Origin: Sphingomonas sanxanigenens DSM 19645 = NX02
Lineage (GTDB): Bacteria; Pseudomonadota; Alphaproteobacteria; Sphingomonadales; Sphingomonadaceae
Assembly: GCF_000512205.2 (NCBI RefSeq)
Contig: NZ_CP006644.1
Location: forward strand, 2,536,520-2,600,519
Length of the DNA: 64,000 nucleotides
Direction: 5' to 3'
Of this stretch, positions 47,115-55,380 are shown one piece after another; the first letter of the stretch is position 1; each line of letters opens with the position of its first letter. Under the pieces are notes generated by a model that saw only the letters and a program-made list of their open reading frames with translations, was not told the origin of the DNA and did not search any database. Both the position numbers and the translations under genes were made by a program.

Positions 47115-47879
47115 TTACTTGCCGGACGGCGGTGGCGGCACGTTGGCGAGCCACCAGTCGAAGCCGGTGCTGCCGGCATGGGCGCCGGCCGCCGGCATCA
47201 GAGAGCCCTCGTCGAGCAGCACGCCGAAATAGGGCGCCGCCGGATCGGTCACCACACGCCGCGGATCCTTGTCGAACGCGAGCACGCGACCGACCAGTTC
47301 GTCGATATAGAAGGGCTCGGGGCCGGAAATTTCGACGATCCCGTTCGCCGGCGCCGCCAGCGCTGCCTCGGCAACCGCCGCGGCGACATCCTGCGCGGCG
47401 ATCGGCTGGAACGGCGCATGCGGCAGGCGGACGACGTCGCCCTCGGTGGCCGAGGCGGCGATGCCGCGCACGAACTCGAAGAACTGGGTGGCGTGCAGCA
47501 GGGTGTAGGGAATGCCCGCCGCCGCGATCAGCTTTTCCTGCGCCAGCTTCGCGCGGAAATAGCCGCTGGCCTGCAGACGATCGGTGCCGACGACGGAAAG
47601 CGCGACATGGTGCCCGATGCCGGCGGCACGCTCGGCAGCCGCGATATTCTCCCCCGCGGTCTGGAAGAAGCGCATCGCGGCCTCATCCTCGAACGAAGGC
47701 GCGTTGGACACGTCGACGACGACCGCCGCCCCGTCCAGCGCCTCGGCGAGGCCGGCGCCGGTGATCGTGTCGACCCCGGTGCTGGGCGCAGCGGCAACCA
47801 CCTCGTGTCCCTTGGCCTTCAGCAATTCGACGGTCTTCGACCCGATCAGGCCGGTGCCGCCAATCACGACGATCTTCAT
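47115..47879 (-). CDS. NmrA-like NAD(P)-binding protein (atypical SDR)
   Basis: 254 residues from the ATG at 47879. The Rossmann loop is MKIVVIGGTGLIGSKTVELL, then HHVALSVVGTDRLQASGYFRA with the YxxxK-like position atypical, and LHATQFFEFVRGIA, DVRLPHAP-like VVRLPHAPFQPIAAQDVAAA. This is the NmrA/NAD(P)H-binding subgroup that often acts as a redox sensor or non-catalytic reductase. Catalysis unproven. Possibly shares its promoter with the small membrane gene downstream. Confidence 0.85.
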   Translation of the reverse strand: MKIVVIGGTGLIGSKTVELLKAKGHEVVAAAPSTGVDTITGAGLAEALDGAAVVVDVSNAPSFEDEAAMRFFQTAGENIAAAERAAGIGHHVALSVVGTDRLQASGYFRAKLAQEKLIAAAGIPYTLLHATQFFEFVRGIAASATEGDVVRLPHAPFQPIAAQDVAAAVAEAALAAPANGIVEISGPEPFYIDELVGRVLAFDKDPRRVVTDPAAPYFGVLLDEGSLMPAAGAHAGSTGFDWWLANVPPPPSGK

Positions 47880-48026
47880 CACCCTATCCTCTGCTTGCGT
47901 ACGTTCCGAAGGGGGGGGGCATGCAGCCCCGCGACGAAGTGGAGCATCGCCGAAAGCGCGCGGCGACGGCATCGTGCGCAGAGCCAGGCGATGCTCGCCG
48001 AAAGGCAAGGCAACCTCTCCCCGAGG

Positions 48027-49697
48027 CTAGGGTGCCCGCTCGGCGACGGGCAGCACGAAGCGGAAGCGCGCACCGCCATCCGGATGGTTCGCCGCGCCGA
48101 TCGTGCCGCCATGCGCGGTGATGATCGACTGACAAATCGCCAGGCCGATGCCCACGCCCTCATCCTTGGTGGTGAAAAAGCTCTGAAAGATCCGATCGAG
48201 ATACTCCGGCGCGATGCCTGGACCGCTGTCATGGACCGTGAAGGCCACCCCATCGTGCGGGTCTGGCGCGGTGCACAGTTCGATCCGCCCCTTCGTGCCC
48301 ACCGCCTGGACGGCATTGAGGATCAGGTTCACGATCACCTGCTGCAATTGCACGCGATCGCCGAGCACGCGCGGCAGGCTGCTGCCCAGCCGCATCGACA
48401 GGTCGATCGCACGCGTTTCCAGCTCATGCCGGACGAATGCCAGCGCCTCGAACACGACGATGTTGAGTTCCAGCGCCTCGCGTTCGGCCGCGCGCGGCGC
48501 CGCCATCGCGCGCACGCGCTTGACGATGTCGCTGGCGTGGCGAGCGCTTTCGGCGATCCGCCCCGTCAATTGCATCGCCTTGGCGAGGTTCGGTTCGTCG
48601 CGCGCCAGCCAGCGCAGGCTGGTCTCGGCGTTGGTGACGATCGCCGCCAGCGGCTGGTTGACCTCATGCGCGATCGATGTTGCGAGTTCGCCCAGCATCG
48701 AGATCCGCGCCGCGCGCGAATAATCCGCCTGGAGCTGGCGATACTGCACGTCGGTGCGCAGCCGGTCCGTGATATCGTCGAGGCTCAGCATCGACACATC
48801 GAGCCGTTCGGGCGGGGTCGGGTAGGTCACCGTCAATGCCACGTCGCGCAGGCGGCCGTCGAACGTTCGCAGCTTCATCACTTCGGTATAGCTGCGCGCG
48901 CCATCGAAATGCGCCTTGATCACGCGCTTGGCGGTCTCGGGCGAGGCGCTGAACACGAAATCGACCGAACCGATCACCCGATCGGCCGACTCCACGCCGA
49001 GCACCTGCAGCGCTTTCAGATTGGCATCGGTCACGCGCACGATATCGCGCGACCGGAGCGCCACTTCGGGCTCGGCGGCCAGGAACGCGCCGATGTCGGT
49101 CACGCCCCTGCAGCGCAGCGCCTCGAAGATCGGCGCCATCGCGGTGGCATCGACCTGCAGCAGCGCCCAGGGCAGATGATGGATCAGGCTGCGATAGCGC
49201 TGCTCCGACGCGCGCACCAACCAGAACGACCGATGGTCGGCAACGCGACCACCCAGCGAGACGATCAGCATGTCAGGCCGCGCCGGATTGCCCGAGACGG
49301 TGATCGTCGCATCGTCGAACAGCGACGTGGAAATGCGGCGCGACGCCGGCCGGCCGGCGGCCGCGGCGGCGACCAGTTCGGCAAGGTCGCCCCATCCCTC
49401 GGAGGGCCAACAGGCGGTGACGGGCTGGCCGACCATGCGCCAGCGCGCGCCCAGCGGCCCCAGCGCGTGCAGCGCGTTCTGATCCGCATCGGCGATGCGG
49501 ACGGCGGCGAGCAGCGCCGATGCCCACTCGACCGATCGCGTGCCATCGTCGACGGCCGCGATCAGCGCGCGCGCATCCGAGATGTCGAGCGCCCACCAGG
49601 CCGTGCCGTCCCCGTCGATCTCGCGGAGGCGATCGATACCGGGATCGGCAGGGTCCGCCCGTTCGGCACCGGCGAAAGATCGGGAGGCCTCGGTCAT
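48027..49697 (-). CDS. Soluble FixL-like histidine kinase
   Basis: 556 residues from the ATG at 49697. No membrane segment is visible. Residues about 40-340 hold two PAS-like regions (ARWRMVGQPVTACWPSEGWG, and later FLAAEPEVALRSRDIVRVTD, NLKALQVLGVESADRVIGS), then HisKA with the phospho-histidine in SIAHEVNQPLAAIVTNAETS and HATPase motifs (LILNAVQAVG, VHDSGPGIAPEYLDRIFQSF, GVGIGLAICQSIITAHGG). Directly after a receiver-only gene, with one base between, so co-expressed. The sensed cue is unknown; no heme-PAS residues could be confirmed. Confidence 0.87.
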   Translation of the reverse strand: MTEASRSFAGAERADPADPGIDRLREIDGDGTAWWALDISDARALIAAVDDGTRSVEWASALLAAVRIADADQNALHALGPLGARWRMVGQPVTACWPSEGWGDLAELVAAAAAGRPASRRISTSLFDDATITVSGNPARPDMLIVSLGGRVADHRSFWLVRASEQRYRSLIHHLPWALLQVDATAMAPIFEALRCRGVTDIGAFLAAEPEVALRSRDIVRVTDANLKALQVLGVESADRVIGSVDFVFSASPETAKRVIKAHFDGARSYTEVMKLRTFDGRLRDVALTVTYPTPPERLDVSMLSLDDITDRLRTDVQYRQLQADYSRAARISMLGELATSIAHEVNQPLAAIVTNAETSLRWLARDEPNLAKAMQLTGRIAESARHASDIVKRVRAMAAPRAAEREALELNIVVFEALAFVRHELETRAIDLSMRLGSSLPRVLGDRVQLQQVIVNLILNAVQAVGTKGRIELCTAPDPHDGVAFTVHDSGPGIAPEYLDRIFQSFFTTKDEGVGIGLAICQSIITAHGGTIGAANHPDGGARFRFVLPVAERAP

Positions 49698-49698
49698 G

Positions 49699-50085
49699 TC
49701 AGGCGGTGGCCCCTGCCCCGCCATCCAGCGCCGCGTGGAGCGCGTCCAGCAGCGCGGCATCGGCGAAGGGCTTGGTGAACCAGGCCGAAGCCCCCGCTGC
49801 CATCGCCCGCGCGCGCGCCGCCTCATCGATCAGCGACGTGATCACGATCACCGGCAGCGTCGATCCGCGCTGTCGCAGGCGTCGCTGCAGCTCGATCCCG
49901 TCCATTTCCGGCATCCTCACATCGGTGATCAGGCAGGCAAAACGTTCGGGGGTCGGATCCTTCAGGAAGGCGATCGCCCCTCCGAACGTCTCGGCGGCAA
50001 AGCCTTCAACGAGCAGCAGGTCCGACAACGCCTCACGAACGGCTTCATCATCATCCACGATCGCGATCAGGGGCGGTATCGACAC
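49699..50085 (-). CDS. Receiver-domain-only (CheY/FixJ-N-like) response regulator
   Basis: 128 residues from a GTG at 50085 with AAGGG upstream (a GTG at 50121 is also in frame). Receiver features are IAIVDDDEAVREALSDLLL, the aspartate in CLITDVRMPEMDGIELQRRL, VIVITSLIDEAARARAMAAG and the lysine in TKPF. No output domain. The kinase gene follows and a FixJ-type regulator lies upstream, so it may be a phosphate shuttle or sink for the same kinase. Confidence 0.87.
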   Translation of the reverse strand: MSIPPLIAIVDDDEAVREALSDLLLVEGFAAETFGGAIAFLKDPTPERFACLITDVRMPEMDGIELQRRLRQRGSTLPVIVITSLIDEAARARAMAAGASAWFTKPFADAALLDALHAALDGGAGATA

Positions 50086-50167
50086 GCGGTGGGCCCTTAA
50101 CGATGCGGCCGGTATGGCCACCCCGCGATGTCGCCGAAACCCGTTGGATTTGTAACCATCCCATGGT

Positions 50168-50884
50168 CTAGGTCACCGGATCGCGAAGCTCCTCCGGCAG
50201 CAGATCCCAGGCACGGATCAGCTCACCCACCGAGGTCGCCTGCATCTTGCGCATCACGCTGCTGCGATGGAGTTTCACCGTCACCTCGGAAATGCCGAGA
50301 TCGAACGCGATCTGCTTGTTGAGGCGCCCATTGGCGACCTGGCGCAACACCTGACGTTCGCGCGCCGTCAAGGTGGCATGGCGATCGGCCTGCTGCCGCT
50401 TCACCCGCGCGCCGGCGCGATACGCCATGTCGCGCTCGATCCCCGTCGTGACCGCATCGAGCAGCGACTGATCGCGCACCGGCTTGGTGAGAAAATCGAC
50501 CGCTCCCGCCTTCATCGCCTGCACGCTCATCGGAATGTCGCCATGGCCGGTCAGGAACACGATCGGCCGCGGCTTGCCCGACGATGCCAGATGCTGCTGG
50601 AGATCGAGCCCGCTCGATCCCGGCATGCGTACGTCAAGCACCAGGCAGCAGGGACGATCGGGAATGTCGCGTTCGAGCAGATCGCGTGCCGATGCAAAGC
50701 CGATCGCTTCCAGCCCGACCGAATCCATCAGTTCCATCAGCGCACTGCGCACCGCGCCATCATCGTCGACGATCAGCACCAGCGGGCTGTCCTGCCCCAT
50801 CGTCACCCGACGAAGGGCAAGATCGCCAGCGCGCGGCGGTGCCGATCGCGTGCTCGCGGGGCTCATCTGCAATCCGATGCTCAT
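50168..50884 (-). CDS. FixJ-type response regulator
   Basis: 238 residues from the ATG at 50884 (50800 is an alternative, MGQDSPLVLIVDDDGAV). Receiver domain with VDDDGAVRSALMELMDSVGL, the aspartate in CLVLDVRMPGSSGLDLQQHL, FLTGHGDIPMSVQAMKAGAV and DFLTKP; LuxR/FixJ helix-turn-helix TLTARERQVLRQVANGRLNK and LGISEVTVKLHRSSVMRKM. It controls transcription, probably with the kinase encoded two genes downstream. An inverted repeat (50976-50987) lies just upstream. Confidence 0.92.
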   Translation of the reverse strand: MSIGLQMSPASTRSAPPRAGDLALRRVTMGQDSPLVLIVDDDGAVRSALMELMDSVGLEAIGFASARDLLERDIPDRPCCLVLDVRMPGSSGLDLQQHLASSGKPRPIVFLTGHGDIPMSVQAMKAGAVDFLTKPVRDQSLLDAVTTGIERDMAYRAGARVKRQQADRHATLTARERQVLRQVANGRLNKQIAFDLGISEVTVKLHRSSVMRKMQATSVGELIRAWDLLPEELRDPVT

Positions 50885-50962
50885 CCTGTGCTCTCCCAGC
50901 GGTAGCGACGGCGGATGTCCGATGTTTTCATGGTGCATGCCGAAACGAAATCCCAAGACCGG

Positions 50963-51358
50963 TTACCCGGAGCCTCCCCGATCGGGGGAGCGCGGTTCGA
51001 GGCGGATGACCCTGCGACCATAGCGGTGGGCATCCACCGAAAAGGCGCCGGGCCCAAGAAATGCCAGCGCCACAGCGGCGACCGCGGCGGCGAGGCGCAG
51101 CGGAATGGCCTCTCCGGAGACGAAGGAAAGATCCGCAACCAGCGTTCCGACAAGCAGCAACGCCGACACGCGCGTGCCGAACCCGGCCACGAACCCGAAC
51201 GCCATCAGCGCGGCCGGCACGGCCACCAGCCAGCCATGCGTTTCCGGAGGCAATATCCCGGCAAGCGCGGGAAAGGCCATGAGCGCACAGGAGCAGCGCA
51301 TCAGCAGCGCCGCGATGCCGGGCGCGCCGTCCGGAAAACGTATGATCAGCTTCGCCAC
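50963..51358 (-). CDS. Small DoxX-like membrane protein
   Basis: 131 residues from a GTG at 51358 (VAKLIIRFPDGAPGIAALLM). Four hydrophobic stretches (LLMRCSCALMAFPALAGIL, GWLVAVPAALMAFGFVAGFG, ALLLVGTLVADLSF, LRLAAAVAAVALAFLGPG) and a closing GAFSVDAHRYGRRVI, reminiscent of the DoxX end motif. The frame extends to 51526 but that part looks non-coding. Divergent from the propeller-type sensor kinase, with an inverted repeat between. Function unknown, possibly redox or envelope related. Confidence 0.65.
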   Translation of the reverse strand: MAKLIIRFPDGAPGIAALLMRCSCALMAFPALAGILPPETHGWLVAVPAALMAFGFVAGFGTRVSALLLVGTLVADLSFVSGEAIPLRLAAAVAAVALAFLGPGAFSVDAHRYGRRVIRLEPRSPDRGGSG

Positions 51359-51417
51359 GTGCCGGCGATAGCATCCGCCGGATGCCGGGCCAGCCTTCGT
51401 TGCGGGTATGTCTCTAT

Positions 51418-51431
51418 CCCCCATTCGGGGG
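51418..51431. promoter_or_regulatory. CCCCC-N4-GGGGG inverted repeat, candidate operator
   Basis: Perfect five-base arms (51418-51422 and 51427-51431) around ATTC, flanked by TAT and TA, sit 60 bases before the DoxX-like start and 84 before the sensor kinase start. NarL-type regulators bind inverted short sites, and the sensor's partner is such a regulator. A second CCCC-N4-GGGG site lies at 50976-50987. Could also act as an RNA hairpin. Confidence 0.4.
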
Positions 51432-51515
51432 TAGCATCCATCGCCGCTGCCGCGGAATGGGAGCGCGTCGGGACAAGGCTTCGGGAAAGGCCGGAACAGT
51501 TTGCTGAACGGGACG

Positions 51516-54500
51516 ATGCGGCTCATCGGGATCTCGCTTGCCCTGGCGCTGCTCGCGCAGCCGCCCGCGGTGCAGGCCGATCCCGGCCGACGGCTCGCGC
51601 ATTATGTCCACTATCGCTGGAGCGGCGGCAATGAGGTGCCGGCGCCGGTGCTCGGCATGACGCAGGGGCGAGACGGCTTCATCTGGCTCGCCACCGCCGA
51701 AGGCCTGTTTCGCTTCGACGGTATCAGCTTCGAGCCGATCCGCGCGGGCGATGCCGCCGGCAGCGAGGATCCGCCAACCGCGGTAATCGCCGCGCGCAAC
51801 GGAGACATCTGGGTCACGCCGCGGCGCTCGCGCAGGTTCCTCGTCTACCGCGAGGGGCGCTTGCGCGTGGCCGCACCGGCCGCACCCGAATGGATCATGG
51901 ATCTTGCCGAGGCCGGAGACGGCGCGATATGGGCGCTGACGGCCAGCCACAGCGCCGAGGTGCTCCGCGTCGCCGGGGGCCGTTGGCAGCGCTTCGGCGC
52001 GGAGCATGGCGTTCCGCGGGACGATGCGCTCAGCCTGCTCGTCGCCCCCGACGGCACGATCTGGGTATCGCTGTGCAACTCGATCATCCGCATGACGCCG
52101 GGCGCCAAGCGCTTCTCGCTCGTACGCGAAACGCCACGCGCCAATGGCCGGCTGTCGCTCGATCCGGAAGGACGCGTCTGGCTCTCCGAACGCGGCGGCA
52201 GTTACGCGCTGACCGGCCCCGGTGGACGCGGCACGCCGGATCGCCCGGGCAGACCCTATGCCACCGACGACGCCCAGATTCGCGGCGCGCCGATGTTCGA
52301 TCGCAGCGGCAATCTGTGGCTCGCGACGCGCTATGCGGGCCTCGAGCGCATCGCCACGGGCGCCGCGCCAGGCGCCGCGCCCGAGCATTTCCGCACCAGC
52401 GACGGCCTGTCCTCGGACGTGACCAACCGGCTGTTCGAGGATCGCGAGGGCAATATCTGGATCGGCACCGAGAAGGGGCTCGACCGGCTGCGTCCGTCGA
52501 CCTTGCGCTTCGAACCGCGCCTCACCGCCCCGGCCGCTTTCGGCGACAAGCTGATGGTTGCGCGCGACGGCAGCGTCTATGTCGGGCAGGCGCGCACGCT
52601 CTATCGCGTCCGTCCGGGCGGCGATCCGGTCGCGATCCTCACCGACATCCGCGAACCGCAAAGCCTGTGCGAGGCGCCCGACGGTGCGATCTGGGTGGGC
52701 TTCGGCACGCACATTCTCATCCTCCAGAACGGTCGGGTCCGCCGCACCTTCCCGCGTCCCGAAGTCCGCAGCATCATCTATGATTGCGCGTTCGATGCCG
52801 CAGGAGACTTCTGGATCTCCGCGGCTGCCGGCGGGCTCCACCGCTACCGCCAAGGCCGCTGGGAACGCATGTATGGTGCCACCCGCACCGACGGCTTCAC
52901 ACCGACGACCCTCGTGCGGGATTCCACCGGGCGACTGGTGGTCCAATGGTCCTTCAACGCGCTCGCCTGGCTCGACGGCGGCACGCCGACACTGCGCCCG
53001 ATCGATTTCGGCAATGCCGAGCGCGGCGTGGTGACGCTGCATGCCGGCAACCAGGGCGATATCTATGCCGCCGGTGCCTTCGGCATCAGCCGTTTCCATG
53101 ACGGGCGCATCGAGCGCCGTCGGGCGCATCCCGCCTCGGACAACAGCCGCATCAACGGCATGGTCCAGACGCACGATGGCGACACCTGGCTCGCCTACCC
53201 GAAGGCGTTGGTGCGGATGCGGTCGACCGACCTTGCCCGCGCCCTCACGGACCCGTCCTTCTCGCCGCCGGTCCTCGCGCTCGGCGCCGCGGAAGGGCTG
53301 GTCAGCCGCCCTCATTCCAAAAGCCAGCTCGCGCTGGTGCAGGGCGGGGACGGGCGGCTGTGGGTGGCGACCGAGACCGGCACGATGTGGATGGACCCAC
53401 GTCATATCGTCCGCAACACCCTGGCCCCTCCCGTCGAGATCACGTCCATCATCGCCAACGGCGATGTGTTCCGCGATCCTGCCTCGGTCACGCTCGCCGC
53501 GGGCACGCCCAGCATAGAGATCGACTTCGCCGCGCTGAGCTTCGCCGACCCGCGGCGGGTGGCGGTGCGTTACCGGCTCGACGGGTTCGACAAGAACTGG
53601 CTCGATCCGGGAACGCGCCGCCAGGCCTTCTATACCAACCTGCCGCCCGGCCAGTATCGCTTCCGCGTCATTGCCGCGAACGAGGCCGGCATCTGGAACC
53701 GCGAGGGCGCGGCGGTGGCGTTCGAAATCCCGCCGACCTTCGTCCAGTCGCGCTGGTTCCTGGCGACCTGCGCGCTCGTGCTGCTGTTGCTCGGCTGGCT
53801 GCTCTACAGGCTGCGGCTGGCACAGGTCGCCGGCCGCATCCGCAGCCGGCTGGAAGAACGGCTCGGCGAGCGTGAGCGCATCGCACGCGAACTCCATGAC
53901 ACGTTGCTGCAAAGCGTCCAGGGACTCGTGCTGCGCTTCCAGTCGGTCGCCAACCGGATGCCGCCGGAGGAGGACGGCCGCGCGCACCTCGAAGCGGCGC
54001 TGAGGCGTGCCGACGACGTCATCACCGAAGGCCGCAACCGCGTGCAGGATCTTCGGGTCAGCGATGGATCGAGCGACCTGCCCGGCCTGCTGAAGGAGCG
54101 GGCCGAGGGCGTCGGCTTCGATGCCGCGGTGCATGTGCGCATCGTCGTGGAAGGGCGGCCACGGCCGGTGCATCCGCTCGTCTCGGTCGAGCTCGGCCGC
54201 ATCGCCGACGAGGCGCTGTTCAACATCGTCAGCCACGCCCGCGCCGGCGCGGTCGAGATCGCCATCCGCTTCTCCCGCCGCGAACTGGGCGTCGAGATCT
54301 GCGACGATGGCGTCGGCATGCCGGCGGACGTCTGCGCCGCGGGCCGCAAGCCGGGCCATTTCGGGCTTGTCGGCATGCACGAGCGTGCCGCGCGCATCGG
54401 CGGCACCTGCTCGATCGAAAGCAAGCCCGGCATGGGCGCGGCGGTGACGATCACATTGCCCGCCCGCCTCGCCTATGCCGACCACAGGTCGCGTCGCCGG

Positions 54501-54548
54501 CTGTTCCCGCTGCCATTCTCCCGAAACAAGGACGCCGACCATGGCTGA
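51516..54548 (+). CDS. Beta-propeller (Reg_prop/Y_Y_Y) sensor histidine kinase
   Basis: 1010 residues from the ATG at 51516 (a TTG at 51501 is in frame). Signal peptide LIGISLALALLAQPPAVQA, then about 600 residues of seven-bladed two-component propeller repeats (QGRDGFIWLATAEGLFRFDG, DREGNIWIGTEKGLDRLRP, RNGDIWVTP). Y_Y_Y domain at about 667-728 (RYRLDGFDKNWLDPGTRR, YTNLPPGQYRFRVIAAN), one membrane segment at about 746-766, HisKA_3 with the histidine in RIARELHDTLLQSVQGL near 793, and HATPase (EALFNIVSHARAGAV, DDGVGMPADV, GHFGLVGMHERAARIGG). The periplasmic part senses an unknown ligand. Its end overlaps the regulator gene by eight bases, so the two are one system. Confidence 0.93.
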   Translation: MRLIGISLALALLAQPPAVQADPGRRLAHYVHYRWSGGNEVPAPVLGMTQGRDGFIWLATAEGLFRFDGISFEPIRAGDAAGSEDPPTAVIAARNGDIWVTPRRSRRFLVYREGRLRVAAPAAPEWIMDLAEAGDGAIWALTASHSAEVLRVAGGRWQRFGAEHGVPRDDALSLLVAPDGTIWVSLCNSIIRMTPGAKRFSLVRETPRANGRLSLDPEGRVWLSERGGSYALTGPGGRGTPDRPGRPYATDDAQIRGAPMFDRSGNLWLATRYAGLERIATGAAPGAAPEHFRTSDGLSSDVTNRLFEDREGNIWIGTEKGLDRLRPSTLRFEPRLTAPAAFGDKLMVARDGSVYVGQARTLYRVRPGGDPVAILTDIREPQSLCEAPDGAIWVGFGTHILILQNGRVRRTFPRPEVRSIIYDCAFDAAGDFWISAAAGGLHRYRQGRWERMYGATRTDGFTPTTLVRDSTGRLVVQWSFNALAWLDGGTPTLRPIDFGNAERGVVTLHAGNQGDIYAAGAFGISRFHDGRIERRRAHPASDNSRINGMVQTHDGDTWLAYPKALVRMRSTDLARALTDPSFSPPVLALGAAEGLVSRPHSKSQLALVQGGDGRLWVATETGTMWMDPRHIVRNTLAPPVEITSIIANGDVFRDPASVTLAAGTPSIEIDFAALSFADPRRVAVRYRLDGFDKNWLDPGTRRQAFYTNLPPGQYRFRVIAANEAGIWNREGAAVAFEIPPTFVQSRWFLATCALVLLLLGWLLYRLRLAQVAGRIRSRLEERLGERERIARELHDTLLQSVQGLVLRFQSVANRMPPEEDGRAHLEAALRRADDVITEGRNRVQDLRVSDGSSDLPGLLKERAEGVGFDAAVHVRIVVEGRPRPVHPLVSVELGRIADEALFNIVSHARAGAVEIAIRFSRRELGVEICDDGVGMPADVCAAGRKPGHFGLVGMHERAARIGGTCSIESKPGMGAAVTITLPARLAYADHRSRRRLFPLPFSRNKDADHG

Positions 54549-55176
54549 TCCCGCCGCACCGCCGATCCGCATCCTGCTCGTCGACGACCATCCGATGCTG
54601 CGCGAGGGGGTCGTCGCGATCGTCGAGGATCGCCCCGACATGGTCGTCGCCGGCGAGGCCCGCAACGGCGCCGAGGCGATCGAGCAGTTTCGCGCGCTTC
54701 GGCCCGACGTCACATTGATGGACCTGCAGATGCCGGTGATGAACGGGCTCGAGGCGCTGATGGCGATCCGCGCCGACTTCCCCGATGCGCGCATCCTCGT
54801 GCTCACCACCTATGCCGGCGATGTGCAGGCGGTGCGCGCGCTGAAGGCCGGGGCGACGGGCTATCTGCTCAAAAGCAGCCTCAGGACCGAACTGATCGAG
54901 GCGATCCACGACGTCCATCGCGGCCGGCGTCACATCCATGGCGATGTCGCCGCCGAAATCGCTCTGCACGTCACCGACGATGCGCTGACCGCGCGCGAGG
55001 TGGCGGTGTTGCGGCTGGTGGCGGTGGGCAAGGCCAACAAGGAGATCGCCCGCGCGCTCGGCCTTTCCGAGGAAACGGTAAAGGCGCACCTCAAGAACAT
55101 CTTCGCCAAGCTCGACGTCGCGGACCGGACGCATGCGGTGACGGTCGCGGTGCGGCGCGGCATCATCGCGTTGTGA
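54541..55176 (+). CDS. NarL/LuxR-type response regulator
   Basis: 211 residues from the ATG at 54541. Receiver domain ILLVDDHPMLREGVVAIVED, phospho-aspartate in VTLMDLQMPVMNGLEALM, VLTTYAGDVQAVRALKAGAT and YLLKSS; C-terminal helix-turn-helix LTAREVAVLRLVAVGKANKE and LGLSEETVKAHLKNIFAKLDV. Partner of the propeller sensor kinase whose stop lies inside it. A CGGGG-TTTT-CCCCG inverted repeat (55207-55220) follows 30 bases after the stop; it may be a hairpin or site. Confidence 0.93.
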   Translation: MADPAAPPIRILLVDDHPMLREGVVAIVEDRPDMVVAGEARNGAEAIEQFRALRPDVTLMDLQMPVMNGLEALMAIRADFPDARILVLTTYAGDVQAVRALKAGATGYLLKSSLRTELIEAIHDVHRGRRHIHGDVAAEIALHVTDDALTAREVAVLRLVAVGKANKEIARALGLSEETVKAHLKNIFAKLDVADRTHAVTVAVRRGIIAL

Positions 55177-55380
55177 GCGCGCGCATCGCGTGAACCATAG
55201 CATCGTCGGGGTTTTCCCCGCCCCAGAGCGCATTCCCTCTGCCGGCCGATTGGGCCATGCCCTGCACATGCCCGTTTCCGGCAGGGATGCTGGATGCACA
55301 TGCCGTGCGGTGATAGCCTCAGGCGACGATCGACACGGATATCGTCGGCACGCGGCACGGCCATACGCAGGAGACCAGCA

